The notes: a model not told the origin generated them from the letters alone. Shown: positions 7,555 through 16,027, counted from the first letter of the stretch. The stretch is 64,000 bases of DNA from Lysinibacillus sp. OF-1 (GCF_028356935.1 NZ_CP102798.1:2666001-2730000); one strand, 5' to 3'. Translations and numbers: made by a program.

Positions 7555-7878
7555 ATGAAAAAACATAAATTACTGCCTTTATCAGAAACCATGCATTATA
7601 TTTTACTTGCTCTACGTGAACCGTTACATGGCTATGCCATGATGCAAAAAATCGAGGAAATGAGCGCTGGCAGTGTGAGAATTGCTGCTGGCACCATGTA
7701 TGGGGCAATAGAAAATTTGTTGAAATATCATTGGATTACTCCTGTTGCAACTGAGGATTCTAGACGCAAGGTGTATCAAACAACCGCTGAAGGGCTAAAT
7801 ATATTAGCTGCCGAGCAACAGCGATTGCAACGAATTTTATCTTTATATGAGGGAGCTGATGAACATGATCAAGTTTAA
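7555..7878 (+). CDS. PadR family transcriptional regulator
   Basis: 107-residue winged-helix PadR-family regulator. LSETMHYILLALREPLHGYAMMQKIEE is the family's N-terminal helix pair; SVRIAAGTMYGAIENLLKYHWI is the recognition helix and RRKVYQTTAEG the wing. This is the short PadR-s1 form with a brief C-terminal helix. The stop codon overlaps the next gene by 14 bp, so the two are translationally coupled. PadR/DUF2812 pairs are common in Bacillales, and the partner is probably the regulated membrane protein. The operators upstream suggest autoregulation. Confidence 0.92.
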   Translation: MKKHKLLPLSETMHYILLALREPLHGYAMMQKIEEMSAGSVRIAAGTMYGAIENLLKYHWITPVATEDSRRKVYQTTAEGLNILAAEQQRLQRILSLYEGADEHDQV

Positions 7879-8470
7879 AATCTTTTTTGATATTGAAAAG
7901 GAAGAACAATGGTTAAATCAAATGTTATCCCAAGGCTTAGTTTGCACAAACATAAATTCAGCAGGCTTTTATACATTTAAACATACTACAGATCTTGAAC
8001 AAGTTATCCGAATTGATTATCAGCAAGATCTTCGAAAAAAAGAGCAACCCAACTATAAGCAATTACATGAGGATTTTGGGTGGCGCCCTTTAAAAGAAAA
8101 GTCGTATGATGGAACCTACTATTGGTTAAAAAGAAAAGATGGCAACGATGAATTATTTTCGGATAATGATTCGTATATTGCTAAATATAAACGTTTAATG
8201 CAGCATGCGAGCCATTGGGCGTTACTCTCTTTTCTTTTGTTAATGATTTTGTATGCCAATGATGGCTTCGATTCCTTTTTCAGTATAAAAGCTGCCTATT
8301 ATACACCTGGCTTATGGGAGAAAGAAGGTTTAGCATTCCTTTTGGCTTTTTTATTTGAAACACCCTTTGCCCTTATGCGCTTTATTCCACCTTGGCTATT
8401 TTTAGCAATATGTGGGATGTATGTAGTCGTTTATTATCGTTATCGGAAATCTATACAGCAGCTGTTATAG
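7865..8470 (+). CDS. DUF2812 domain membrane protein
   Basis: 201-residue protein. The N-terminal half is a soluble DUF2812 domain (KIFFDIEKEEQWLNQMLSQG, residues 3-22; YQQDLRKK and FGWRPL later). It is followed by two membrane spans near residues 115-135 and 155-190 and a short basic tail. Start ATG 7865 is placed 9 nt after GGAG and overlaps padR; ATG 7859 and 7847 are alternatives. The function of the family is not established; its constant pairing with PadR regulators suggests an envelope stress or drug-responsive role. Confidence 0.82.
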   Translation: MIKFKIFFDIEKEEQWLNQMLSQGLVCTNINSAGFYTFKHTTDLEQVIRIDYQQDLRKKEQPNYKQLHEDFGWRPLKEKSYDGTYYWLKRKDGNDELFSDNDSYIAKYKRLMQHASHWALLSFLLLMILYANDGFDSFFSIKAAYYTPGLWEKEGLAFLLAFLFETPFALMRFIPPWLFLAICGMYVVVYYRYRKSIQQLL

Positions 8471-8480
8471 AAAATACCAA

Positions 8481-8513
8481 GGAGCCACTTACATAGCGTA
8501 AAATGGCTCCTCT
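8481..8513. terminator. Terminator between DUF2812 gene and L25 gene
   Basis: GGAGCCA / TGGCTCC stem with a 16-nt loop between convergent genes; moderate T content on the plus strand. Confidence 0.6.
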
Positions 8514-8518
8514 TTCCT

Positions 8519-9154
8519 CTATGCTTCTGGTTCAGCACCGTTTTGTCCTGTTGCTTCTATCACTTCTGGTGTACCATCCACAGTATCATCTTCTTGTACA
8601 TTTTCAGCAGGTGGTGGTGTAATCGTTGCTAATGTAAAGTCATCCTCTTGTAAAATTTCAAATGAAAACTGCCGACGTATATCTCCTACATAAAGAGACG
8701 TGCCGATTGCTACATTCGTAACATCAATTTCTATAGTTTCTGGAATTTCAGTTGGCTTCACTTTGATGCGTACCTCACGATTTGGCTGTAGCAGGAAACC
8801 GCCATCCGCAACACCGACAGCATGACCAGTCACTGTTACTGGAATGTCCACTTCTAGCTCCTCTGACATATTGATGGACTTAAAATCAACGTGTTTAACA
8901 TTGCCCTTTAATGCACAACGTTGTACTTCTGTTAATACAGCATTAATTCGTTTTCCTTCTACATCTAGTTGAAAAACACTTTTCGTACCATGTGCTGCTA
9001 ACATTTTTGCAAAGGTTCTAGCATCTAACGTAATAGCTGTTGATTCCATTTGAAAGCCGTAGACAACACCAGGAATGTCCCCATTTTGTCGAAGCTGTGT
9101 TAATGAAGATTGTCGTCCTTTTTGACGTTTACTGGCAGTTAAAACCATATTCAT
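8519..9154 (-). CDS. ctc: 50S ribosomal protein L25 / general stress protein Ctc
   Basis: This 211-residue two-domain L25 (TL5/CTC type) binds 5S rRNA. The N-terminal beta-barrel covers about residues 1-95 (RQNGDIPGVVYGF is the signature) and the Ctc C-terminal domain about 96-190 (VDIPVTVTGHAVGVADGGFLLQ), with an acidic tail. In B. subtilis ctc lies beside pth (spoVC) and is SigB-dependent; here it stands alone between a DUF2812 gene and a HAD phosphatase. A SigB-like promoter (GTTTTT-N14-AGGTAT) lies upstream. Ribosome binding site AAAGGGG precedes ATG 9154; MNMVLTA leaves an in-frame ATG two codons later as an alternative. Confidence 0.93.
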   Translation of the reverse strand: MNMVLTASKRQKGRQSSLTQLRQNGDIPGVVYGFQMESTAITLDARTFAKMLAAHGTKSVFQLDVEGKRINAVLTEVQRCALKGNVKHVDFKSINMSEELEVDIPVTVTGHAVGVADGGFLLQPNREVRIKVKPTEIPETIEIDVTNVAIGTSLYVGDIRRQFSFEILQEDDFTLATITPPPAENVQEDDTVDGTPEVIEATGQNGAEPEA

Positions 9155-9217
9155 CGAATATTTCCCCTTTCATGGAAACTAGTCTCATAAAAGGTTTTGC
9201 CTTTTCTGTTGTATTTT

Positions 9218-9243
9218 ATACCTACATTGTTTGATGAAAAAAC
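9218..9243 (-). promoter_or_regulatory. SigB-like promoter of ctc
   Basis: Minus strand GTTTTT (9238-9243), a 14-bp spacer and AGGTAT (9218-9223), the same spacing as the known B. subtilis ctc SigB promoter. Mismatches leave it tentative. Confidence 0.45.
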
Positions 9244-9252
9244 GGATGATAA

Positions 9253-9292
9253 ACTAAAAAACACCTCCTTTGTCCAGATAGCAAAGGAAGTG
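9253..9292 (-). terminator. Terminator of the HAD nucleotidase gene
   Basis: Minus strand CACTTCCTTTG / CAAAGGAGGTG (one wobble) followed by six T residues. Confidence 0.78.
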
Positions 9293-9301
9293 CCGTATTT
9301 C

Positions 9302-10006
9302 TTAATACAGAGCTATTTTTTTATTTAATAACCCATGTAATTCATGCAATTTTTTAATTTCATAATGCGGTTCAATGTCGCTCGTGTTTTCAACATTATG
9401 GATGTTAAACCAGCATGTATCGATCCCTGATAGTAAACCACCTTTTATGTCTGACGTCAAAGAATCACCGATAATAAGCGTTTTAGCTTTATCAAAATGA
9501 TCAATCCGTTCAAATACATAATCAAAAAAGGCTGGCATCGGCTTTTGATAGCCCGTTTGCTCCGAAATAAAGATACCCTTAAAATATTGTGCTAAATTGG
9601 CATCCACTAATCGTTTATTTTGTGTCATCGTGATGCCATTTGACACAACATATAAATGATGACTTTCGGCTAATTGAGCAATGACTTCATAAGCCCCATC
9701 CACATAATGATGTGCCTCCTGTAAATATTTTTGGAACAGCGATTCAAAGTAGACGCCATCAACCTCTATCCCAAATTCTTTTAAAGCAATTGCAAATCGT
9801 GTATTATGTAGTGTATTTTTTGTTACTTCCCCACGCTCAAAAGCTCGCCACATCGTCTCATTTATCTCCTTGTAACGGGCAATCATCTCTGGCGTAGTAG
9901 CTATGTTTTCCTCTTTAAACATGCGGTCCAGCGCCGCATTTTCAGCTAAATCAAAATCTAGTAACGTATCATCCACGTCAAACAATAGTGTCTCATATTT
10001 CGTCAT
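9302..10006 (-). CDS. YjjG-type HAD nucleotidase
   Basis: 234-residue HAD-superfamily hydrolase. Motif I DVDDTLLDF gives the nucleophile and acid aspartates (Asp10/Asp12), VVSNGIT is motif II, the lysine in TGYQKPMPAFFDYVFERI is motif III, and IGDSLTSDIKGG is motif IV. The helical C1 cap and the last two motifs match YjjG-family pyrimidine nucleotidases, which dephosphorylate non-canonical or surplus pyrimidine nucleotides in the cytoplasm. I use ATG 10006 (MTKYET), preceded by GTGGGA; an upstream GTG at 10018 is possible. It is monocistronic with its own terminator. Substrate is assigned by family only. Confidence 0.88.
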   Translation of the reverse strand: MTKYETLLFDVDDTLLDFDLAENAALDRMFKEENIATTPEMIARYKEINETMWRAFERGEVTKNTLHNTRFAIALKEFGIEVDGVYFESLFQKYLQEAHHYVDGAYEVIAQLAESHHLYVVSNGITMTQNKRLVDANLAQYFKGIFISEQTGYQKPMPAFFDYVFERIDHFDKAKTLIIGDSLTSDIKGGLLSGIDTCWFNIHNVENTSDIEPHYEIKKLHELHGLLNKKIALY

Positions 10007-10282
10007 ATCTGTTCCCACTTTCTTCGATGCATTGTGACTATTTACTCTCTACCATGATAACGTTTTTTATAAGAAATAACAGTAAAATGTCCTATAACAG
10101 AATATTAGGACATCAATGCGCTTTAACTCTTCAATTGCTAGCCAAATGGAACGGTGAACATTTTCCTATATTGGGTAAAAAAATGTTCGTCTAGTCCTAA
10201 AATAGTCCATTCGGTAATTTCATATTTGAAATTTTCGATGAATATGAGACAATAGAATGCTAGAAAGGAAGATGTACGAAAG

Positions 10283-11395
10283 ATGACGACCTTACAAAAA
10301 ATAACACCTGTCTTTGATCCATGGGAAGCGTATTTAGATGTGGAACAGCATGGACAAATGACACTATCAAATATTGAATTTACAACTACTAATCTTTGCA
10401 ACATGCGCTGCGCTCACTGTGCAGTAGGCTATACATTACAAAATAAAGACCCTGAGGCACTACCTATAAACTTAATTTTACAGCGCTTAGACGAGATACC
10501 TCATTTAAAAACACTCAGCATTACAGGTGGAGAACCGATGATGAGTAAAAAGTCTGTCCAAAACTATGTATTGCCGCTTTTAAAATATGCACACGAACGA
10601 GGCGTACGGACACAAATTAACTCCAACTTAACATTAGAGCCAGCTCGTTATGTATTGATTGCCCCTTATCTAGATGTCCTTCATATTTCTCATAACTGGG
10701 GAACGATTGATGAATTTGTAGAAACCGGCTTTGCCATGATGGAGCGCAAACCAACTTATGACCAACGTGCAGCTTTATTCCAACGCATGATTGATAATGC
10801 TAAAATGCTAGCTGAGCATGGTGTTATGGTATCTGCAGAAACGATGTTAAATAAAAAAACATTGCCTTATTTAGAGCATATCCATCATCAAATCATTGAG
10901 GAAATGAAGTGTGCGAGACATGAGGTACACCCAATGTACCCATCAGACTTCGCAAGTGCACTTAGTTCTTTATCATTAGAAGAAACGCGTGAAGCCATTC
11001 ACCATCTACTTGATATTCGTGATGAAAATACATGGATGCTATTTGGCACACTCCCATTCTACCCTTGCAGTAGGAATGAAGAGGATCAAAAGTTGCTGCA
11101 CCGTCTGCGCACAGCGAAGAATGTCACAATGCGAAATGACCCAGACGGTCGTTCTCGATTAAACATCAATATTTTCACAGGCGATGTGATCGTTACAGAT
11201 TTTGGTGATACACCAGCACTTGGCAATATTGTGCATGACGAGCTACCAGCCATTTTTGATAAATGGATGACAACTGACTTAGCAAAATCACTCAACTGCC
11301 ACTGTCCAGCAGTCAAATGCTTAGGGCCCAATGTTCTTGTGAAAAATATGTATTATCAAGATGCCGCATTTGTGAGTGGCTCTGCTCGCGTATAA
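10283..11395 (+). CDS. yfkAB: Radical SAM/CxCxxxxC protein YfkAB
   Basis: 370-residue radical SAM protein. The SAM-binding [4Fe-4S] motif is at residues 39-46 (CNMRCAHC), TGGEPMM gives the SAM-contact GGE motif, and the C-terminal cysteine cluster CHCPAVKC (347-354) defines the YfkAB CxCxxxxC family. The two halves are separate yfkA/yfkB frames in an early B. subtilis annotation; here they form a single frame. The reaction is unknown, though a peptide- or cofactor-modifying role is typical of SPASM-like tails. AAAGGAAG precedes ATG 10283. It stands alone, followed by an orphan RNA candidate. Confidence 0.92.
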   Translation: MTTLQKITPVFDPWEAYLDVEQHGQMTLSNIEFTTTNLCNMRCAHCAVGYTLQNKDPEALPINLILQRLDEIPHLKTLSITGGEPMMSKKSVQNYVLPLLKYAHERGVRTQINSNLTLEPARYVLIAPYLDVLHISHNWGTIDEFVETGFAMMERKPTYDQRAALFQRMIDNAKMLAEHGVMVSAETMLNKKTLPYLEHIHHQIIEEMKCARHEVHPMYPSDFASALSSLSLEETREAIHHLLDIRDENTWMLFGTLPFYPCSRNEEDQKLLHRLRTAKNVTMRNDPDGRSRLNINIFTGDVIVTDFGDTPALGNIVHDELPAIFDKWMTTDLAKSLNCHCPAVKCLGPNVLVKNMYYQDAAFVSGSARV

Positions 11396-11565
11396 ATGTT
11401 TTCCAGTAAGTACAAATAACTTTAAATAGATAACCTCCATATTGACCAAAGTTTGATCCAAGAAGAGTTTCACTAAATTGCTTATTTTTTAAGCTTTACT
11501 TAATTTATATTTTTTATAATTTGTTCAACAAGGTATAAAAAATAATGAATGGTCTATACTATTAA

Positions 11566-11764
11566 AGATTTCACTTCAAATCCAATGACTGGGAGGGTTA
11601 ACCCGATGAGTGCGATTGATCGATAACTCAGAAGGACCATCAAAGCTGAGTAAAGTACAGTTTTCTTAGGAATATCTTAAGATCCTATACGGAAGCGAGG
11701 CAGTGTGTCATGGAGAAAAAAATGTAGTGGTAATCAGACCCGGAAATTTATTTCCGGGTTTTTC
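11566..11764 (+). ncRNA. Candidate structured small RNA, family not recognised
   Basis: The 450-bp gap between convergent yfkAB and the luciferase-like gene holds a roughly 200-nt segment with no ORF but dense secondary structure. It has a perfect GGGTTAACCC palindrome (11595-11604), an ACTCAG/CTGAGT hairpin (11626-11651), a TAGGA/TCCTA hairpin (11667-11687) and a strong intrinsic terminator (11738-11763). A TATACT -10 box at 11555-11560 would start transcription near 11567, though no good -35 is seen. No gene follows on this strand, so it is not a leader. It does not match the T-box, SAM, yybP-ykoY, TPP or c-di-GMP motifs I know. Confidence 0.5.
11738..11763 (+). terminator. Terminator of the candidate small RNA
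   Basis: ACCCGGAAA / TTTCCGGGT perfect 9-bp stem, 4-nt loop and five T residues. Confidence 0.85.
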
Positions 11765-11793
11765 TATGTTGTGTGCAAGCCCATGGCCAATAA

Positions 11794-11830
11794 AAAATCA
11801 CCTCGACGACTACATACACGAGGTGATTTT
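11794..11830. terminator. Bidirectional terminator, mainly for the luciferase-like gene
   Basis: AAAATCACCTCG / CGAGGTGATTTT 12-bp perfect stem; T-rich on both sides. Confidence 0.85.
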
Positions 11831-11847
11831 ATCAAGCTTTATTTGTT

Positions 11848-12840
11848 CTATATTAATTCCTTTGCTAGGAATTTGTAGGTATTCAAACGACTTTCTAGTT
11901 CATATTGATTACAATTCAGCATGACTTCATCGAAACCATACTTCTCTTGCTCAGCAATTAAAAATGCAGCAATGTCTTTTGGTGTCCCAACAAGATTCGC
12001 CTTACGGTTATTATCAATTGTCATTTTATCCATTTCCGACAACGGATAATCCTTTGCTTCTTCTGGTGACATCGTTTGAATGATTTGCCCCTTCATCAGT
12101 TGAAGACGAGAGATATCAATTGGTTTTGCCAAATATTCCGCTTCTTCTAAAGTTGGTGCAACCGTTGCTGCATATGTCACAATAATTTGTGGCTTTTCCA
12201 TATAATAAGAAGGCGTAAAATAGGATTTATAGGCATCAAAAATATCCTTCGACATATTGCCAGTGAAGAATTGTGCATATGAATAGCCTACTCCAAGCTG
12301 TCCAGCCTGCATAGCACTTTGTCCACTCGATCCTAGTAACCAAGCCTCTGGTAATGAAATATGAGCAGGGGCTGCGATGACTTGATCATAGACATGCTCA
12401 CCTGTTTTTTGATTATTCATCAGCTTTAAAACGATTTCGAGCTTATCATACTGTTCCGTGAAGCGTTGACGTCTTCCCTCTGCTAATGCATAAATAGCGG
12501 CATGGTCGCCACCTGGCGCTCTACCCACACCAAAATCAATCCGATTCGGTGCTAAACCAGATAATGTCTTAAATACCTCTGCTAGCTTATAAGGCGAATA
12601 ATGCATCATCATAACGCCACCTGTGCCAATGCGAAGACGTTTTGTTTTCGCAGCTAAAAAAGCGGCGGTCACTTCAGGAGCTGAACTTGCTAGTGACTGA
12701 CTATTGTGATGTTCAGCTAGCCACATACGATGATAGCCAAGTTCTTCACCTAGTAGTGCCAGTTGTTCTGTACGTTGGAAGGCTTCCTCTGCAGAATGAC
12801 CTTTTGGAATGGGCATTTGATCTAACATACTTAATCTCAT
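11848..12840 (-). CDS. LLM class flavin-dependent oxidoreductase (luciferase-like, MsnO8 family)
   Basis: 330-residue (beta/alpha)8-barrel flavin monooxygenase-like protein. MRLSMLDQMPIPKGHSAEEA, LGYHRMWLAEHHN, and RIGTGGVMMMHYSPYKLAE with RIDFGVGRAPGG are hallmark bacterial luciferase-like segments. The MsnO8-type subgroup is common in Bacillus, and most members have no proven substrate. It would use reduced FMN supplied by another enzyme. Ribosome binding site GAGGATG lies before ATG 12840. It is transcribed alone between two terminators. The family assignment is firm, the substrate is not. Confidence 0.9.
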   Translation of the reverse strand: MRLSMLDQMPIPKGHSAEEAFQRTEQLALLGEELGYHRMWLAEHHNSQSLASSAPEVTAAFLAAKTKRLRIGTGGVMMMHYSPYKLAEVFKTLSGLAPNRIDFGVGRAPGGDHAAIYALAEGRRQRFTEQYDKLEIVLKLMNNQKTGEHVYDQVIAAPAHISLPEAWLLGSSGQSAMQAGQLGVGYSYAQFFTGNMSKDIFDAYKSYFTPSYYMEKPQIIVTYAATVAPTLEEAEYLAKPIDISRLQLMKGQIIQTMSPEEAKDYPLSEMDKMTIDNNRKANLVGTPKDIAAFLIAEQEKYGFDEVMLNCNQYELESRLNTYKFLAKELI

Positions 12841-12915
12841 TTAAAACATCCTCTCTGTCTCTAAGCTCCCCCTTTTACTGTAATACAGTTTGGATGATTT
12901 ACAAAATAAAAAACC

Positions 12916-13341
12916 TTACTCATAAGCTAGTTGTTTCTTTTCCCATATTTGATAGACCATGCCGACTAGCTTTTGTTGTTGCTGCTGGTTCAATACTACA
13001 TCTTTAAATTTCATCGCCTGAAGTGAGAATTGCTGCGTTTGTTCGTTGACAACAAATTGTAAGATAGCATGTCCTTTTACACCTTGAAACGTAATATCAC
13101 CCGATAATTCAACAACCTGCTCTCCTGTTTTTGCTTGATAATAACGCCAGTACGGTTCAAAAAAAGCATAATTAAACGCATTTCGAACTGTGACATCTGA
13201 AAAATTCTCCAAATAGCCTTCTTTTACGATATCAATATAATCATGGTCTGTTATATCTTTTTTTGCATTAAAGACATATCCTACAAGCACTCCCATAAAA
13301 ACCACACAGAGAAATACGCGTAGATGATTTCCTAAACTCAT
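12916..13341 (-). CDS. Hypothetical membrane-anchored protein
   Basis: 141-residue protein of unknown family. Residues 7-25 (LRVFLCVVFMGVLVGYVF) form one N-terminal membrane helix or uncleaved signal anchor. The rest is a soluble, probably extracellular domain with alternating hydrophobics (VVELSGDITFQGVKGHAILQ) ending in a Gln-rich helix. GGGGACGTGATG upstream serves as ribosome binding site. The 74-bp gap to the LLM gene contains no terminator, so the two may be co-transcribed. The fold resembles small secreted beta-rich domains, but no function can be stated. Confidence 0.7.
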   Translation of the reverse strand: MSLGNHLRVFLCVVFMGVLVGYVFNAKKDITDHDYIDIVKEGYLENFSDVTVRNAFNYAFFEPYWRYYQAKTGEQVVELSGDITFQGVKGHAILQFVVNEQTQQFSLQAMKFKDVVLNQQQQQKLVGMVYQIWEKKQLAYE

Positions 13342-13556
13342 GTCATCACGTCCCCTTTACGTAAAAACACCATCATTTACATAATACATCAAAATAATGA
13401 CTTCAAGTAGAAATTATTTGAATAATGTAGCAATTACATTCATTTTCTATAAAACCTCTCCATGTACTTAAGCCCAAAAATAATCGATAGTATATTTACA
13501 GCTTATCTTCAGTTCGCTACTATCAGATTATTATGATAGAAAAGAGATGACCTGTT

Positions 13557-14324
13557 GTGCCTTTTGATTTAGATGTAAATATTTTAATGATCTTACTTCT
13601 TTTTGGTTTTTTAGCAGCATTTATTGATTCAGTGGTGGGAGGCGGTGGCCTTATTTCTTTACCAGCTCTTATGTTTGTTGGTCTTCCACCCTCTGCTGCA
13701 GTAGCAACAAATAAATTAGCAGGTACGATGGGATCGCTGACTAGCACAGTGACATTTTATCGCTCTGGTAAGCTAGATATTAAAGCCGTCTATAAGTTAT
13801 TCCCCTTTGTCTTTTTCGGCTCTATGTTAGGTGCTTGGATTGTCCACTTAATGGACCCCAGTGTTCTCAAGCCACTAATGCTGATAATGCTTGCAGCAGT
13901 GGCTATCTACACCATTTTCAAAAAAGACTGGGGAAGTATATCGAGCTATAAAACATTAACACCAAAACGTTATCTCATTTTTGTTATGGTGATCACACTA
14001 GTTGGATTTTATGATGGCTTTTTAGGTCCTGGAACAGGCTCATTTTTACTTTTTGCTTTTCTTATGGTTGGTTTTGACTTTTTACAATCAGCAGGAAATG
14101 CAAAATTTTTAAATTTTGGCAGTAATATAGCTGCCCTTCTTATGTTTATATACTTAGGACAAATAAATTATGCTTATGGTCTACCGATGGGACTTGCACA
14201 AATTGCAGGTGCTATTGTTGGCTCCAAATTTGCGATTAAACGCGGCAGTGGCTATGTACGTAAATTATTTATCGTTGTGACCATTCTATTACTCTTGAAA
14301 AATACATATGACTATTTTTCATAA
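13557..14324 (+). CDS. TauE/SafE family sulfite/organosulfur exporter-like protein
   Basis: 255-residue integral membrane protein with about eight helices and the two characteristic TauE/SafE repeats. The first is FLAAFIDSVVGGGGLISLPALMFVGLPPSAAVATNKLAGTMGSLTS-like (N-terminal); the second begins GFYDGFLGPGTGSFLLFAF (about residues 148-166). The family moves sulfite, sulfoacetate or related anions across the cytoplasmic membrane. The start is GTG 13557 with a weak AGAGATGA site. It is a single gene with its own terminator, and no sulfur-metabolism neighbour indicates the substrate. Confidence 0.88.
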   Translation: MPFDLDVNILMILLLFGFLAAFIDSVVGGGGLISLPALMFVGLPPSAAVATNKLAGTMGSLTSTVTFYRSGKLDIKAVYKLFPFVFFGSMLGAWIVHLMDPSVLKPLMLIMLAAVAIYTIFKKDWGSISSYKTLTPKRYLIFVMVITLVGFYDGFLGPGTGSFLLFAFLMVGFDFLQSAGNAKFLNFGSNIAALLMFIYLGQINYAYGLPMGLAQIAGAIVGSKFAIKRGSGYVRKLFIVVTILLLLKNTYDYFS

Positions 14325-14364
14325 TCAGCATTATGCTTATGTATGCCGATACTATTGAAGGATA

Positions 14365-14394
14365 AAACTTATCTCAATCGAGGTAAGTTTTTTT
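14365..14394 (+). terminator. Terminator of the TauE-family gene
   Basis: AAACTTATCTC / GAGGTAAGTTT stem (one wobble) with a 4-nt loop and a long T run. Confidence 0.85.
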
Positions 14395-14400
14395 CATGGA

Positions 14401-14430
14401 TTAAACTTTTTCCCTCTACTCGCACGTCTA
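14401..14430 (+). promoter_or_regulatory. Candidate ECF-type (SigV autoregulated) promoter
   Basis: TTAAAC (14401-14406), 18 bp and CGTCTA (14425-14430) resemble ECF promoters (TGAAAC-N16/17-CGTC) that sigV-like genes use for autoregulation. The -35 mismatch and long spacer keep it tentative. Confidence 0.4.
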
Positions 14431-14471
14431 GATAGTGTATACAATTTGACAATGTTAAAAAAGGAGCTTCT

Positions 14472-14996
14472 TTGGACATGAAAACAAGAAATGCATTTCA
14501 ACATGAAGAGGTGTTTGTCCAATTCATTCGTGAACAAAAAGAGCGTTTTTATATGCTCGCGTATAGCTATACAAAAAATGAACAGGACGCACTAGATGTT
14601 GTACAGGACAGTATCCAAAAAGCCATGCTCTCATTAGATCGACTTGAAAATGTGACCTATATGAAAAGCTGGTTTTACAAAATAGTTGTCCGTACGGCCA
14701 TTGATTTTTTGCGTAAGCATAAACGCTTACAAGTAACAGATGATGATACATTACAATATTTAACGCCAGCTCAAGAGGATGTTTATGAGAATGTAGACTT
14801 GGAGCATGCGTTGGATGAGCTCCCACAAATGTATCGTGAGGTTGTCATTCTCCATTATTTTGAGGATTTAAAGCTCGCTGACGTAGCGAACATCCTTGAT
14901 ATTAAGTTGAGTACAGCCAAATCGCGTCTTTATAAAGCGTTAAAACTATTGAAAATACAATTGGAAGATGTGAAGGGAGAAACTGCACATGGATAA
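14472..14996 (+). CDS. sigV: ECF RNA polymerase sigma factor, SigV-like
   Basis: 174-residue ECF sigma factor. Region 2 is at about residues 15-85 (FYMLAYSYTKNEQDALDVVQDSI, then MKSWFYKIVVRTAIDFLRKHKR) and region 4 at about 115-165 (LPQMYREVVILHYFEDLKLADVANILDIKLSTAKSRLYKALK-type helix-turn-helix). Downstream and overlapping by 8 bp is an RsiV-like anti-sigma factor, the pairing found in B. subtilis where SigV answers lysozyme. AAGGAG lies 5 nt before TTG 14472 and 11 nt before ATG 14478; the start is undecided between them. SigV is inferred from the partner; the family is certain. Confidence 0.88.
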   Translation: MDMKTRNAFQHEEVFVQFIREQKERFYMLAYSYTKNEQDALDVVQDSIQKAMLSLDRLENVTYMKSWFYKIVVRTAIDFLRKHKRLQVTDDDTLQYLTPAQEDVYENVDLEHALDELPQMYREVVILHYFEDLKLADVANILDIKLSTAKSRLYKALKLLKIQLEDVKGETAHG

Positions 14997-15879
14997 AAAA
15001 TTACAAAAATTAGAAAAACAATATATGGAGGTTCCTATTCCAAAGGAGCTAGACTTTGTGGTTGAAAGTGCACTAAAACAAGGTCGAAAAAAGAAAAAAA
15101 ATCGCACACCACAATGGCTACTTGGATCAGCGGCTGCGGCTATGCTGTTTACAGCTAGTTTAAATGTTAGCCCTGCAATGGCACGAACACTTTCTGAAAT
15201 ACCTGTTGTTGGTAGTGTGGTGAAAGTATTAACTTGGACTGAATATGAGGTGGCAGAAGATAATTATGATGCCAACATTCAAGTTCCTTCCATTGAAAAT
15301 TTAGAGAATCAAGAGCTTGCCAATGCTTTAAATGAAAAATATCGTGCAGAGGGGAAAGCCCTTTATGAAAATTTTATTGCTGAGGTTGGAGATTTAAAAG
15401 CTAGTGGTGGTGGACATTTAGGTGTTGATAGCGGCTTTGAAATCAAAACAGATAATGACCAAATTTTATCGATTGGCCGTTATGTGGTGAATACGGTTGC
15501 TTCCTCTTCAACGGTCATGCAATACGATACAATCGACAAGCAAAATGAAATTTTAATTACACTACCAATGCTCTTTAAAGATCAACAATATGTTGAGACA
15601 ATTAGTGAAAATATTAAGGAACAAATGCGTACACAAATTGCAGAATCTAATCAAGAAAAAATTTACTGGGTGAAAGGCGCAGGCCTTCCCGATGAAGAAT
15701 TAATGGAAGCATTTACAACCATTAAACCAGATCAACCATTCTATATTTCAGATCAAGGGAAACTAGTGATTTCCTTCGATAAATACGAAGTAGCACCAGG
15801 TTATATGGGAGTTGTAGAATTTGAAATCCCAACAGATGTGCTAAAAGGAGATCTAGTTAGCACGAAATATATTCACTAA
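14989..15879 (+). CDS. rsiV: RsiV-like anti-sigma factor (lysozyme-sensing type)
   Basis: 296-residue type II membrane protein. A cytoplasmic anti-sigma segment (residues 1-40) is followed by a basic stretch and one membrane helix (about 44-65, WLLGSAAAAMLFTASLNV), then an extracellular DUF3298-type domain reaching the C-terminus. The layout and length (RsiV 285) match RsiV, which binds lysozyme and is then cleaved by signal peptidase and RasP to free SigV. SPAMARTLSEIPVVGSV after the helix is a plausible site-1 region. No oatA or other lysozyme-resistance gene follows; a terminator does. The ligand is inferred from the family. Confidence 0.87.
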   Translation: MDKKLQKLEKQYMEVPIPKELDFVVESALKQGRKKKKNRTPQWLLGSAAAAMLFTASLNVSPAMARTLSEIPVVGSVVKVLTWTEYEVAEDNYDANIQVPSIENLENQELANALNEKYRAEGKALYENFIAEVGDLKASGGGHLGVDSGFEIKTDNDQILSIGRYVVNTVASSSTVMQYDTIDKQNEILITLPMLFKDQQYVETISENIKEQMRTQIAESNQEKIYWVKGAGLPDEELMEAFTTIKPDQPFYISDQGKLVISFDKYEVAPGYMGVVEFEIPTDVLKGDLVSTKYIH

Positions 15880-15901
15880 TTGAGCTTACTATTCATAGGA
15901 C

Positions 15902-15941
15902 GAGGTATTTGACGATTGAATCATCAAATACCTCTTTTTTT
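15902..15941 (+). terminator. Terminator of sigV-rsiV
   Basis: GAGGTATTTGA / TCAAATACCTC perfect 11-bp stem followed by seven T residues. Confidence 0.9.
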
Positions 15942-16027
15942 CATGAGGTCATGCCATTTTTTGCTTATAAAAATGACTTTTTTTGTCTAAGCTAGTATGT
16001 ATCAATCAATGTTAGAGGGTTTTCATC

